A stretch of DNA of 64,000 nucleotides from Streptococcus hyointestinalis. GTDB taxonomy: Bacteria; Bacillota; Bacilli; Lactobacillales; Streptococcaceae. Below are positions 35,779-45,073 of this stretch, in pieces; the stretch's first letter is position 1; each line of letters opens with the position of its first letter. A program made the translations under genes and the position numbers. Location: the NCBI RefSeq assembly GCF_900459405.1, contig NZ_UHFN01000007.1, positions 1,922,001-1,986,000 on the forward strand, given 5' to 3'. The notes under the pieces were generated by a model. It made no database searches. It was not told the DNA's origin and saw only the letters and a program-made list of their open reading frames with translations.

Positions 35779-36081
35779 TTATTCTCCATCAGTTTCTTTT
35801 GGCTTAGCCAGCAGTTTTTGACGTAATTCTTCATTTTCAGCTTTTAGAGTATCGTAGGCCACCTCACGCTCTAGCTGCATAGATAAAGAATTGATAGCCA
35901 TTAAAATCGCAATGGTTTCACCGTCTGCTGACGGGAGTTTTTGCTTAATGTCCTCATACTTTTCCTGAGCGAGATGCTCAACTTCTTCCATAAAAAGGTT
36001 GTCTTTTTCTGTGGTTAAGGTGAGTGGCTTATCCCCAAAAACAAATTTATAACGATTTTTTCCTGTTTGTTTACTTGTCAT
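35779..36081 (-). CDS. zapA: Cell division protein ZapA
   Basis: A 100-residue protein with the ZapA domain (NRYKFVFGDKPLTLTT at the N-terminus) and a C-terminal coiled coil (about 60-95). It promotes FtsZ bundling at the septum. Start MTSKQTG at 36081 has AGGAGG 7 bases upstream; the ATG at 36087 is too close to that site. Its RYKFVFG is unrelated to the tiny-ORF core. Confidence 0.85.
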   Translation of the reverse strand: MTSKQTGKNRYKFVFGDKPLTLTTEKDNLFMEEVEHLAQEKYEDIKQKLPSADGETIAILMAINSLSMQLEREVAYDTLKAENEELRQKLLAKPKETDGE

Positions 36082-36098
36082 AGTCATACCTCCTATTT

Positions 36099-36127
36099 AT
36101 TATACCCTAAAACAGGCTTTTCGTAAA
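36099..36127 (-). promoter_or_regulatory. Promoter of zapA-cvpA
   Basis: TTTACG (36122-36127), a 17-base spacer and TATAAT (36099-36104) on the minus strand. The IS110 element at 36276 lies upstream and leaves the promoter intact. Confidence 0.65.
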
Positions 36128-36275
36128 TTATTCTCATATGGAAAGACAAACTATAAGAAAAGTCAATAGTTTACTTTAAATTTATTTTTGTTTCGATTTT
36201 CTTATTTGAGAGTACGACGAAAACACCTTGAAATAACTGAAATTTTTTCAAGGATAAGTATTGTGTTTTAAGTAT

Positions 36276-37421
36276 TTATCTCACCTTGCTTTCATCAAAG
36301 GGAGTATTGTTCTTGAGAAGATGGAACAATACTCGTACCAGCTTTTTAGCGACATGGGCAACAGCGACGTTATAATGTTTTCCTTGGTCTAACTTGATTC
36401 TTAGGTAAGCTTTAAAAGCAGGGGAAAAGCGAGCCACTGATTTGGCAGCTTGTATTAAAGCCCATCGAAGATGTGGAGACCCACGCTTGACCATTTTACC
36501 TTGAGTATCTAGTTGTCCAGATTGGTAGATAGATGGTTCTAACCCTGCAAAAGCTTGAAGTTGGGCTGGTTTGTCAAAGGTATGGATATTCCTAATTTCC
36601 GCTAAAATGATAGATCCAAGACGATTTCCAATTCCAGCCACAGTTGTGATGACCGAGGTGAACTCAGCCATCAGCTCATCGACTTTGTTTTCAGCTTTAG
36701 AGATGAGTCTTTTGTAATGCTTGATATTTTCAATGATTTCGATGAGTTCGAACTCCCGAGCTTCTGAAGTTGTTCCGATAGAGTTTGGAGCGACCTTGAG
36801 AATATCTTGTATTTTTGGCATTGTTAATCGTTTGATTTCTAGAAGCTTCTCAAATCCAGCCTCACTCATTTTCTGAGGGCTGGGATAGTGTGATAGGAGT
36901 TCATAGGCGTAGTCAGAATGCTTTCCAATGATTTTATCTATCTCAGGGAAGATGATGTCCAAACACCGAGTGTATTGTACTTTCCAATCAGACTGCTTCT
37001 TCTTGAGACGGTGAATGTGTCTCGTTAGAATTTTCAGTTCTTCTTTTCTATTATCATGACGAAACTGTTCCCGATTAGGGTCGGATAGTAGCTTAAGGGC
37101 AATGGTACGGGCGTCCTTCTTGTCTGTCTTGGTTTTACGAAGTGATAATGACTTGGCGAATTCCTTGATGAGTAGAGGGTTGTAGGTATAGACAGTTGCT
37201 CCATGTTCATGAAGAAAATCTAAAAGATTAAAGGCATAATGTCCTGTATCTTCAAGTGCGATGAGATAGTCTTGTTTTAACTGACTGAGGGTATTTATGA
37301 ACAAGTTAAAACCAGCTCTAGTATTTGAGAAAGTGAGTGGTTTAAGAATAAGTTTTCCTTTGTCGTTTAAGACAGCTACATCGTGTTTGTTTTTAGCGAC
37401 ATCAATGCCAACGAAAATCAT
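36276..37421 (-). CDS. IS110-family transposase, element A
   Basis: A 381-residue DEDD recombinase. The RuvC-like N-terminal part has IFVGIDVAKNKHDVAVL, ALEDTGHY and RKTKTDKKDARTIA; the C-terminal transposase_20 part has GIGNRLGSIILAEI, FAGLEP and KRGSPHLRWAL with its Ser. IS110 enzymes integrate through a guide (bridge) RNA. I start it at ATG 37421 behind GGAGG; the longer frame to 37466 includes that site. The frame is intact. The element lies between zapA and rnhC and is related to element B at 43574. Confidence 0.92.
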   Translation of the reverse strand: MIFVGIDVAKNKHDVAVLNDKGKLILKPLTFSNTRAGFNLFINTLSQLKQDYLIALEDTGHYAFNLLDFLHEHGATVYTYNPLLIKEFAKSLSLRKTKTDKKDARTIALKLLSDPNREQFRHDNRKEELKILTRHIHRLKKKQSDWKVQYTRCLDIIFPEIDKIIGKHSDYAYELLSHYPSPQKMSEAGFEKLLEIKRLTMPKIQDILKVAPNSIGTTSEAREFELIEIIENIKHYKRLISKAENKVDELMAEFTSVITTVAGIGNRLGSIILAEIRNIHTFDKPAQLQAFAGLEPSIYQSGQLDTQGKMVKRGSPHLRWALIQAAKSVARFSPAFKAYLRIKLDQGKHYNVAVAHVAKKLVRVLFHLLKNNTPFDESKVR

Positions 37422-37607
37422 ATGTGTACCTCCATATAGGTTATTCAAGCGCACTTGGTTATCCACGAACTTTTTGTCTTGTTACCTTACACGAGATAAA
37501 ACGTCGCTGCGTTATCAAACTCATTACCAATTGAAACAAAAAGCTATGGTTAGAGCCTTTCCAAAATCGTCAAAGCGATTGGAGGGTAGAAACTAATCCA
37601 CAGTGGC
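37422..37607 (-). ncRNA. Candidate bridge RNA region of IS110 element A
   Basis: The non-coding leader of element A is conserved with that of element B (43385-43573) over about 150 bases although their proteins have diverged. Shared blocks read GTGGATTAGT, CCAATCGCTTTGACGATT (a small hairpin), GGCTCTAACCA, AATTGGTAATGAG and GACGTTTTATCTCGTGTAAGG. Location before the transposase fits the bridge RNA of IS110-group elements. Structure was not computed. Confidence 0.5.
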
Positions 37608-37698
37608 TTTTTCCAAGTATAACACTTGGGCTTTGGCAGTAGCTAACTGCACTAAATATAATATAAGGAGGCTTTTCAGTTACAGGCTTATCTTTTTA

Positions 37699-37707
37699 TG
37701 ATATAAT
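37699..37707 (+). promoter_or_regulatory. Extended -10 element of rnhC (leaderless start)
   Basis: TGATATAAT is an extended -10 box; seven bases separate it from ATG 37715, so the transcript should begin at the start codon. No Shine-Dalgarno is present. Confidence 0.55.
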
Positions 37708-37714
37708 GCTAATT

Positions 37715-38614
37715 ATGAATACAGTCGTTATGTCTTCTGATTTAGCCTTGCAAAAGCAAGTGATGAAGCGTTTAAAAGCCTATCAAGTGCCTAATAAAAA
37801 CCCACATCTTGCTTTTTTTGCAAAGATGGATGGCTGCAGCGTCTCACTCTACCATTCTGGAAAACTCGTTTTTCAAGGGAAAAATGCTTCAAGCCTAGCA
37901 CAGACTTTTGGCTACGCCAAAGAAACCACAACAAATGCAGCGCTCAATCAGCAAACACAAGCACTGATTGGCTCTGATGAAGTGGGAAACGGCTCCTACT
38001 TTGGTGGGTTGGCTGTTGTGGCTTCTTTTGTCACACCAGATGATTTTTCTTTCTTGAGAGAGCTAGGTGTCGCCGACTCCAAGACTCTGACAGATGATAA
38101 AATCTGCCAGATAGCACCCCTCCTAAAGGAAAAGATTCCTCACAAGAGCTTGCTTTTATCACCTCGCAAGTACAATGAAGTCGTCAGGTCAGGTAAACCT
38201 TACAATGCTATTTCTGTCAAGGTGGCGCTTCACAATCAGGCTATTTTTTTACTCTTGCAGGAGGGAGTGCAACCTGACGGCATTGTTATCGATGCTTTCA
38301 CCAGTCAAAAAAACTATCTCAACTACCTCAAGCAGGAAAAAAATCACTTTGATGAGGCATTTTCTCTTGTGGAAAAAGCAGAGAGTCAGTTTCTAGCTGT
38401 TGCGGTCAGCTCTGTCATTGCTCGCCAGCTCTTTTTAGAAAATCTCCAGCAGCTTAGCCAAAAAGTCGGCATGCTACTACCAAGTGGTGCTGGTGCAAAA
38501 TCTGATAAGATTGCTAGTCAGCTTTTAAAAACACAAGGCATGTCTGCACTTGAAGAAACCGCTAAATTGCACTTTGCTAATACTCAAAAAGCCATCAAGC
38601 TTTTACACTCTTAG
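37715..38614 (+). CDS. rnhC: Ribonuclease HIII
   Basis: A 299-residue enzyme that cuts RNA in RNA-DNA hybrids. An N-terminal TBP-like domain covers about 1-90. The RNase H core begins [13 protein letters not shown] (acidic residues) and continues [33 protein letters not shown] and AVSSVIAR. I start at ATG 37715, because the ATG at 37706 overlaps the -10 box. It is followed by lepB 17 bases on. Confidence 0.94.
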   Translation: MNTVVMSSDLALQKQVMKRLKAYQVPNKNPHLAFFAKMDGCSVSLYHSGKLVFQGKNASSLAQTFGYAKETTTNAALNQQTQALIGSDEVGNGSYFGGLAVVASFVTPDDFSFLRELGVADSKTLTDDKICQIAPLLKEKIPHKSLLLSPRKYNEVVRSGKPYNAISVKVALHNQAIFLLLQEGVQPDGIVIDAFTSQKNYLNYLKQEKNHFDEAFSLVEKAESQFLAVAVSSVIARQLFLENLQQLSQKVGMLLPSGAGAKSDKIASQLLKTQGMSALEETAKLHFANTQKAIKLLHS

Positions 38615-38631
38615 GAAAAAAAGGAACATTT

Positions 38632-39225
38632 ATGAAGAAATTTATGAAAGAATGGGGACTTTTTATCTTCATTTTCGCTGTTATTGGACTTAGTCGACTT
38701 TTCTTGTGGCAGTTTGTCCGAGTAGATGGGCACTCAATGGACCCTACTCTTGCCAACAACGAAAGGCTCTTGGTGCTTTCACACACCTCTATTGACCGCT
38801 CTGATATTGTGGTCGCTTCTGAGGAGGAAGATGGTAAAAAGAAAATTATCGTTAAGCGTGTTATCGGGCTTCCTGGTGACACTATCAGCTATAAAAACGA
38901 TGTCTTAAAAGTCAATGGTAAAGTCGTCAAAGAGCCTTATCTTGAGACTTACCAAAAGCTGTTTAAAAAGGACAAATTGCAAAGCACCTACTCTTACAAT
39001 GCCCTGTTTCAAGGCTTAGCTGAAAAAGCGACAGCCTTTACAACAGACGCTAATGGTAGTGCTGACTTTACTATAACCGTTCCAAAAGGGCAGTATTATC
39101 TTCTTGGTGATGACCGTATCGTCTCTAGAGACAGCCGTGAGGTCGGCACCTTTAAAAAGAAAGATATCATCGGAGAAGTGAAGTTCCGTATCTGGCCATT
39201 TAACCGCATAGGAACTGTTCAATAA
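38632..39225 (+). CDS. lepB: Signal peptidase I
   Basis: A 197-residue membrane-anchored protease with an N-terminal helix (about 9-28). The catalytic Ser is in VDGHSMDPTL (about 35) and the Lys in IIVKRVIGLPGD (about 75); the C-terminal box is LLGDDRIVSRDSREVG. It removes signal peptides of exported proteins. It follows rnhC closely. Confidence 0.94.
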   Translation: MKKFMKEWGLFIFIFAVIGLSRLFLWQFVRVDGHSMDPTLANNERLLVLSHTSIDRSDIVVASEEEDGKKKIIVKRVIGLPGDTISYKNDVLKVNGKVVKEPYLETYQKLFKKDKLQSTYSYNALFQGLAEKATAFTTDANGSADFTITVPKGQYYLLGDDRIVSRDSREVGTFKKKDIIGEVKFRIWPFNRIGTVQ

Positions 39226-39286
39226 ACAAGATAAGAGGGAGATGTCATCGACCTCTTATTTTAACACTCATAAATAGGACAATATC

Positions 39287-41632
39287 ATGGAATACTTTTT
39301 CACAGGCAGTATTGAGCGCATTATCTTTGAAAATGCCAGCAATTTTTTCAAAATTTTACTCCTTAATATCGAAGATACGGATAGTTCTCTTGATGATTTT
39401 GAGATTATCGTCACAGGTATCATGGCAGAGGTCATAGAGGGAGAGAGCTATACTTTTTGGGGCGAGCTGGTCGAACACCCAAAGTACGGCGAGCAGTTGA
39501 GCGCTAGTCGGTACGAGCGAAAAAAGCCTAGCGCCTCAGGTCTGATTAACTATTTTTCCAGCAGCCAGTTTAAGGGTATTGGTAAAAAAACAGCTGAAAA
39601 AATCGTGACCCTCTATGGTAATGACCCTATCGATGCGATTTTAGAAGATCCAAGTAAGCTGGATACTATCTCTGGTCTATCAAAAGTCAAAAAAGAGCAA
39701 TTTATCGCTCAACTCAGACTAAACTACGGTAGCGAGCAAATCCTCTCAAAACTAGCGGAGTATGGTATCTCTAACCGCTATGCTATGCAGATTTTCGACC
39801 ATTACAAGGAAACAACGCTTGATGTTATCACGGACAATCCTTATCAATTGGTCGAGGATATCCAAGGGATTGGCTTTAAAATTGCTGACCAGCTAGCCGA
39901 GCAGCTGGGGATTGCAGATGACTCGCCCAAGCGCTTTCGGGCGGCACTCCTTCATTGCCTCTTGAATATCTGTATGAATAGTGGAGATACTTATGTTGAG
40001 GCACGGCGCTTGCTTGAGGAGACCTTGACACTTCTTGAGCAGTCACGGCAAATTGAGATTGACCCCGCACTCGTCGCAAACGAGCTGACACAGCTCATCA
40101 ATGACGAGAAAATCCAGCATGTGGAAACGAAGATTTTTGATAACAGTCTTTATTTTTCAGAAGCTGGTATCCAAAAACAGCTTCACCGTATCCTCAACTT
40201 TGAACTCAAAAATCTATCTAGCGATGAGCGCATTGAAAAGAAACTCCAAAAAGTCGAGAAAGAACTGGGAATTAGCTACGACTCCATCCAAAGACAAGCC
40301 ATTCGTGACGCACTAAGCTCCAAGGTCTTTATCCTAACAGGTGGACCAGGAACGGGAAAGACAACTGTTATTAACGGTATCATTCAGACCTATGCTGAGC
40401 TCCACACGATTGACTTAAAGAAATCCAAGGACTTACCTATTGTCTTGGCAGCGCCGACTGGAAGAGCTAGCCGCAGGATGAATGAGCTGACAGGGCTTCC
40501 GAGTGCTACCATTCACCGACATCTGGGCTTAAACCGTGACCAAGAGTTTCAGCTTTTAGATGATGAGTTGGATTGTGATTTGATTATCATAGATGAGTTT
40601 TCAATGGTGGATACTTGGCTTGCCCACAAGCTTTTTTCAGCTCTGCCCTCGCATGCTCAGGTCATTATCGTTGGTGATAGCGATCAGCTCCCTTCTGTCG
40701 GACCGGGACAGGTCTTAGCGGATTTGCTCAAAATCCCTGAGCTTCCAAAAGTCTGCCTTGAAAAAATCTTTAGGCAGTCTGAAGACTCTACCATTGTCAC
40801 ACTGGCAAGTCAGATAAGACAAGGGCTTTTGCCAGCTGACTTTACATCTAAAAAGCCTGACCGCTCTTACTTTGAAGCGCAAGCCAATTACATCCCAGAT
40901 ATGGTGGTCAAGATTGTTGCGTCCGCTCTTCGAAATGGTATCAAGGCTCAAGACGTTCAAGTCCTCGCCCCCATGTATCGTGGACAGGCTGGAATCAACA
41001 ACCTCAACACACTGCTTCAAGAACTACTCAATCCCGAAAAAGACCTTTCCTTTACCTTTAACGATATGACCTTTCGTAAAGGTGACAAGGTTCTCCACCT
41101 CATCAATGACGCTGAACACAATGTCTTTAACGGCGATATTGGATACATCACAGACCTCATCCCTGCCAAGTACACAGAGTCTAAGCAAGATGAGCTCTTT
41201 ATTAACTTTGACGGGCAAGAGGTTATCTATGCTAGAAAAGACTGGATGAGAATAACCCTCGCTTATGCCATGTCCATCCACAAATCACAAGGGAGTGAAT
41301 TTCCTGTGGTTATCCTGCCTATCACACAGCAGAGCAGACGTATGCTAGAGCGTAACCTCATCTACACTGCCATCACACGTGCTAAGAGTAAACTCATCTT
41401 ACTCGGAGAGATTAGTGCGTTTGACTATGCCATCCAAACACAGGGTACTAAAAGACATACCTATCTCATCGAGCGCTTTTTGGAGCAAGACCTGCCTGCA
41501 AGCGAGAAGGATAACGACAATTCTAACGACAAGGAGACAAACCAATACCGCTTGACAGAGGAAAATATCACCACGATTGACCCCATGATTGGTCTTAGCC
41601 AAGAAGAGATTGATTTCTTTTTCAAATCTTAA
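39287..41632 (+). CDS. recD2: ATP-dependent RecD2-type DNA helicase
   Basis: A 781-residue SF1B 5'-3' helicase of the RecD2 class, which acts without RecBC. An OB-like N-terminal part and helix-hairpin-helix repeats (about 95-200) precede the motor. Motif I GGPGTGKTT lies near 353-361, motif II IIIDEFSMVD follows, and VGDSDQLPSVGPG and the C-terminal SH3/UvrD-like YAMSIHKSQGSEFP come next. It is part of the conserved rnhC-lepB-recD2 run. Confidence 0.93.
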   Translation: MEYFFTGSIERIIFENASNFFKILLLNIEDTDSSLDDFEIIVTGIMAEVIEGESYTFWGELVEHPKYGEQLSASRYERKKPSASGLINYFSSSQFKGIGKKTAEKIVTLYGNDPIDAILEDPSKLDTISGLSKVKKEQFIAQLRLNYGSEQILSKLAEYGISNRYAMQIFDHYKETTLDVITDNPYQLVEDIQGIGFKIADQLAEQLGIADDSPKRFRAALLHCLLNICMNSGDTYVEARRLLEETLTLLEQSRQIEIDPALVANELTQLINDEKIQHVETKIFDNSLYFSEAGIQKQLHRILNFELKNLSSDERIEKKLQKVEKELGISYDSIQRQAIRDALSSKVFILTGGPGTGKTTVINGIIQTYAELHTIDLKKSKDLPIVLAAPTGRASRRMNELTGLPSATIHRHLGLNRDQEFQLLDDELDCDLIIIDEFSMVDTWLAHKLFSALPSHAQVIIVGDSDQLPSVGPGQVLADLLKIPELPKVCLEKIFRQSEDSTIVTLASQIRQGLLPADFTSKKPDRSYFEAQANYIPDMVVKIVASALRNGIKAQDVQVLAPMYRGQAGINNLNTLLQELLNPEKDLSFTFNDMTFRKGDKVLHLINDAEHNVFNGDIGYITDLIPAKYTESKQDELFINFDGQEVIYARKDWMRITLAYAMSIHKSQGSEFPVVILPITQQSRRMLERNLIYTAITRAKSKLILLGEISAFDYAIQTQGTKRHTYLIERFLEQDLPASEKDNDNSNDKETNQYRLTEENITTIDPMIGLSQEEIDFFFKS

Positions 41633-41701
41633 AGAAAACGTTGACATTCTGTCAATTCGTATTATAATAAACGTAACATCATATTTTTTAGGAGGTTTAT
41701 T

Positions 41702-42169
41702 ATGATTTCATATGAAAAAGTGCGTCGGTCGCTAAAATCTTGGAATAGCTTTATCGCATGGATAAACACACTCGGTGCAGTTTTTAAGGTTTATCTCATC
41801 GCAAGCTACTTTTTCCTCTTGAACAATCTAGCTGAGATTAAAAAGATGTATTCTGCTAGCCAGTATCAAGCGATTCTCGCCTCAACGCATATCAGTGTGC
41901 TTGTTCTTACGATTATAGGATTGGTTGCCAATATCACCATTGCTTACTTGGCATTTCGCAATCGTAGTCATATAGTAGACAGTGAGCCTGACTTGTCGCC
42001 TTATCTGATTGGTATCATCTATACTGTTGGCTACAATATCCTTTCTCTTATCGTGACTCTCTTTGTTTTAGGTGGCTCTTTTGTGCCAACATCAGTGATT
42101 GTACCACTGCTCTTTTTAGCTTTGTATATCTACGTCTATCGCAAAGCTCAAACCTTACTTGATAAATAA
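41702..42169 (+). CDS. Four-helix membrane protein of unknown function
   Basis: A 155-residue protein with four membrane helices (about 22-42, 60-82, 98-120, 125-145). I do not recognise the family. TTTAGGAGGT precedes the ATG with good spacing, and GTTGACA-like and TATAAT-like boxes just upstream (41640-41666) give it its own promoter. A terminator shared with dinB follows. Confidence 0.7.
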   Translation: MISYEKVRRSLKSWNSFIAWINTLGAVFKVYLIASYFFLLNNLAEIKKMYSASQYQAILASTHISVLVLTIIGLVANITIAYLAFRNRSHIVDSEPDLSPYLIGIIYTVGYNILSLIVTLFVLGGSFVPTSVIVPLLFLALYIYVYRKAQTLLDK

Positions 42170-42173
42170 AACG

Positions 42174-42198
42174 AAAAGCACTTGAAATCAAGTGCTTT
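42174..42198 (+). terminator. Bidirectional terminator between the membrane protein and dinB
   Basis: AAAAGCACTTGA and TCAAGTGCTTTT form a 12-bp stem. It ends at the dinB stop codon and works for both convergent genes. Confidence 0.85.
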
Positions 42199-43298
42199 TA
42201 ATCATAATCAAACAGTTGCAAACGCTGGTAAGCATCGTCAAGTCCTGTCACCGTCACACCAAGCAGACGAATGCCAGCTTTATTTTCCTCCAAACTGTCA
42301 TAAATCGCCTGAGCTGTCTGCTCAATCAGCTCTAGGTCACTAGTCAGGTCATCCAGAGTCACACGCTTGGTCAAGGTCGAAAAATCTGCATAACGCACTT
42401 TCAAAACAATGGTGCGCCCGAGTTTGTGATTCTTCTCAAGGGTCTCGGCGACACGCCTAGCATTGTTACTAATCTCAGCCTTGATGTCCTCATCAGAAAA
42501 CAAAAGCTTACGATAAGTGCGCTCGCTGCCAATGGACTTGCGCTCACGATTAGGCTTGACAGGAGAATTGCTAATACCTCGTGCCTTACGATACAGGTCA
42601 TAACCAAAGCGCCCAAAGCGGTCAATCAACTCCATCTCAGGCACCTGTTGCAAATCAGCTCCAGTGTAGATAGACATGGCATGCAATTTCTCAACAGTCT
42701 TTTTACCCACACCGTGGAATTTCTCGATAGGAAGTTTCGCTAGAAAATCCTCAGCATCCTCTGGCAAAATGAGCGTAAGCCCTTTTGGCTTTTCATAGTC
42801 AGAAGCCAGTTTGGCTAAAAATTTATTAAAGGACACACCAGCAGAGCAAGTGAGATGTAGCTCCTGCCAAATGTCGTGTTGGATGAGTTTGGCGATTTTA
42901 ATGGCTGACTTGCTATTGATTTTATTTTCCGTGACATCTAGATAAGCCTCATCAATAGACATGGGCTCCACAAGGTCAGTATAGCGCTTAAAAATCTCAC
43001 GCACCTGCATACCAATAGCGCGGTATTTGGCGTGATCGCCTCTGATAAAGACAGCCTGTGGGCAGCGCTCATAAGCTTCTTTTGAGGACATAGCAGAGTG
43101 GATACCGTACTTTCTCGCCTCGTAGTTACAGGTCGAGACAACACCTCGCCCGCCTGTCAATCTGGGATCAGCTCCGATAACGACAGGTTTTCCTTTTAGG
43201 CTGGGGTCATCTCGCATCTCAACGGCAGCAAAAAAAGCATCCATGTCAATGTGGATAATTTTTCGTGATGTGTCATTGACTAAAGGAAAAATAAGCAT
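42198..43298 (-). CDS. dinB: DNA polymerase IV
   Basis: A 366-residue Y-family translesion polymerase. Palm motifs are [14 protein letters not shown] near the start and [11 protein letters not shown] near 105; the helix-hairpin-helix [13 protein letters not shown] is near 180, and the little-finger domain follows. Start MLIFPLVND at 43298 matches the family; an in-frame GTG lies 6 bases upstream. IS110 element B lies in the gap shared with pflB and may have changed its promoter. Confidence 0.93.
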   Translation of the reverse strand: MLIFPLVNDTSRKIIHIDMDAFFAAVEMRDDPSLKGKPVVIGADPRLTGGRGVVSTCNYEARKYGIHSAMSSKEAYERCPQAVFIRGDHAKYRAIGMQVREIFKRYTDLVEPMSIDEAYLDVTENKINSKSAIKIAKLIQHDIWQELHLTCSAGVSFNKFLAKLASDYEKPKGLTLILPEDAEDFLAKLPIEKFHGVGKKTVEKLHAMSIYTGADLQQVPEMELIDRFGRFGYDLYRKARGISNSPVKPNRERKSIGSERTYRKLLFSDEDIKAEISNNARRVAETLEKNHKLGRTIVLKVRYADFSTLTKRVTLDDLTSDLELIEQTAQAIYDSLEENKAGIRLLGVTVTGLDDAYQRLQLFDYD

Positions 43299-43384
43299 AC
43301 CCACCTTATATTTATATTAGCGGGTAGCTCCCGCTAGTATAAACCCTTTCTTTAATTATTTTTTAGATTTGTTTTATACTTAGT

Positions 43385-43573
43385 TCAGCGCTGTGGATTA
43401 GTATCTTCCACCAATCGCTTTGACGATTTCTAGGAGGCTCTAACCACAGCTCTTTGTTTAATTGGTAATGAGAATGATAACGCCCAGACGTTTTATCTCG
43501 TGTAAGGATACAAGACAAAGAGTGCGTGGAACGAACAACAGTCGCTAATAATCTCGAAAGGAACCAGAAACTT
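43385..43573 (+). ncRNA. Candidate bridge RNA region of IS110 element B
   Basis: Non-coding leader before transposase B, conserved with the leader of element A in the same orientation. It contains the hairpin AATCG-CTTTGA-CGATT and the conserved tail GACGTTTTATCTCGTGTAAGG. Its position fits an IS110-group bridge RNA. Not folded. Confidence 0.5.
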
Positions 43574-44731
43574 ATGTTTTATGTTGGTATTGATATTGCC
43601 AAAAACAAACACGATTTAGCCTGTATCAACGAAACTGGAGAAACAGTGATAACCAACTTCAGATTTGCCAATTCTTGTCAAGGTTTTCATCAGCTGAAAC
43701 TAAAGCTAGAACAGCTATCTCCTATCACACAAGATGTCCAGATAGCACTTGAAAGAACAGGACACTATAACTACAATATAGTGACCTTTTTAAGAGACTT
43801 AGGCTACAATGTATTTGCCTACAACCCGCTCATTATCAAAGAATTTGCTAAATCACAATCGCTTAGAAAAACTAAAACTGATAGGAAAGATGCCCTTTTA
43901 ATTGCTCGTAAGCTACGCTCTGACGTAACCCCTGAACGTTATCAAACAGATAGGGTATTAGACGAGTTAAAAGAGCTGACACGTTATCAAAATCGCCTAA
44001 TTCAATCACGATCTAGATGCAAGAATTTATACATCAGATTACTTGATATTATCTTCCCTGAACTCCACAGAATCGTTAATAATCTCTATAATCAGTTTAT
44101 CTATGACTTACTAACAAACTATCCTTCTCCACAAAGAATAGCTCGTGCTCGGTTCTCATCATTGCTTAAAATTAAGCGACTAACCGCTGATAAGGCGCAT
44201 CAGATACAAGAAACAGCCAAACAGACTATTGGTAATGCTTCACCTGTTTTATCCTTGGAGTTAGTTCAATTAATTGAAAGCATTAAACACTACGATAAGC
44301 AAATTAACCAAGTCCAAGAGGAAATTAACCTCTTGATGATTGAGTTGAACTCTCCTATTACTTCTATTCCTGGAATTGGAAGTCGTCTTGGTGCTATTAT
44401 TCTAGCTGAAATTAAGAATATTCATAATTTCAAGAATCCAAATCAGCTCCAGGCCTTTGCAGGATTAGACCCTGCCATTTACCAATCAGGACAGATGGAT
44501 AATACCGGTCATATGGTAAAACGAGGCTCCTCTTATCTAAGGTACGCTCTAATACAGGCTGCTAAGCTTATAGCCATTTATTCCCCACATTTTAAAGCCT
44601 ATTTAAGACTAAAAATCAGTCAAGGAAAGCATTACAATGTAGCTGTGACACATGTTGCTAAAAAGCTCATTCGTGTAATTTATCATCTTCTTAAAACCAA
44701 TCAACTGTTTGATGAAGCTAAGCTAAGGTAA
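43574..44731 (+). CDS. IS110-family transposase, element B
   Basis: A 385-residue DEDD transposase related to element A: FYVGIDIAKNKHDLACI, LERTGHYNY, RKTKTDRKDALLIARKL, GIGSRLGAIILAEIKNI, AFAGLDPAIYQSGQ and KRGSSYLRYAL. It is intact. I start it at ATG 43574; the frame extends upstream to 43526 without a ribosome-binding site. It lies between dinB and pflB. Confidence 0.92.
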   Translation: MFYVGIDIAKNKHDLACINETGETVITNFRFANSCQGFHQLKLKLEQLSPITQDVQIALERTGHYNYNIVTFLRDLGYNVFAYNPLIIKEFAKSQSLRKTKTDRKDALLIARKLRSDVTPERYQTDRVLDELKELTRYQNRLIQSRSRCKNLYIRLLDIIFPELHRIVNNLYNQFIYDLLTNYPSPQRIARARFSSLLKIKRLTADKAHQIQETAKQTIGNASPVLSLELVQLIESIKHYDKQINQVQEEINLLMIELNSPITSIPGIGSRLGAIILAEIKNIHNFKNPNQLQAFAGLDPAIYQSGQMDNTGHMVKRGSSYLRYALIQAAKLIAIYSPHFKAYLRLKISQGKHYNVAVTHVAKKLIRVIYHLLKTNQLFDEAKLR

Positions 44732-44922
44732 AACTATAAAGTCATGAATCATTTTAAAAACTTGCTTTTAGCAGGTCTTTTTCACATGCAATCAATTTTC
44801 TAAATAGCTTTTAAAAATAGTTAATATTTTTAAAAATTATTCTTGACTTTTTATATAGAATGCCTCCTATTTTACTTCTTCTATTATACAATTTTCAAGG
44901 CAACTTGACTGGTTTGGGATAT
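44732..44922. other. Gene-free AT-rich stretch after IS110 element B
   Basis: No gene seen. It holds AAACTTGCTTTTAGCAGGT with weak hairpin potential and, on the minus strand, TATAAT (RC, near 44882-44887) followed by AGGAGG without a start codon. The latter may be a leftover of an original dinB upstream region displaced by element B. Confidence 0.3.
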
Positions 44923-44964
44923 TTATAATACAGTTAAGTTTTATTTAGTACACTGTATTATAAA
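44922..44964. promoter_or_regulatory. 13-bp perfect inverted repeat upstream of pflB
   Basis: TTTATAATACAGT (44922-44934) and ACTGTATTATAAA (44952-44964) are perfect inverted repeats with a 17-base spacer, 29 bases upstream of the pflB -35 box. They resemble a regulator binding site. The regulator is not identified. Confidence 0.5.
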
Positions 44965-44992
44965 AGAAACTTTTAGAAAACGCTTCTTTTGG

Positions 44993-45021
44993 TTTAGAAA
45001 ACGCTTACTATATGGTACAAT
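44993..45021 (+). promoter_or_regulatory. pflB promoter with cre-like sites
   Basis: TTTAGA (44993-44998), a 17-base spacer and an extended -10 TGGTACAAT (45013-45021). AGAAAACGCTTACT at 44996-45009 fits the CcpA cre consensus at 12 of 14 positions. A weaker copy, AGAAAACGCTTCTT, is at 44975-44988. Carbon-dependent control of pflB is known in streptococci. Confidence 0.68.
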
Positions 45022-45073
45022 AAATTTGTAAATGTAACAGATAGTGTTACTAGAATAAGGAGAACATAACATT

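Noticed and set aside
35779..36081. RYKFVFG of ZapA as a relative of the RYKNGD peptides
   Set aside because: Only R-Y-K is shared and the context is a standard ZapA domain.
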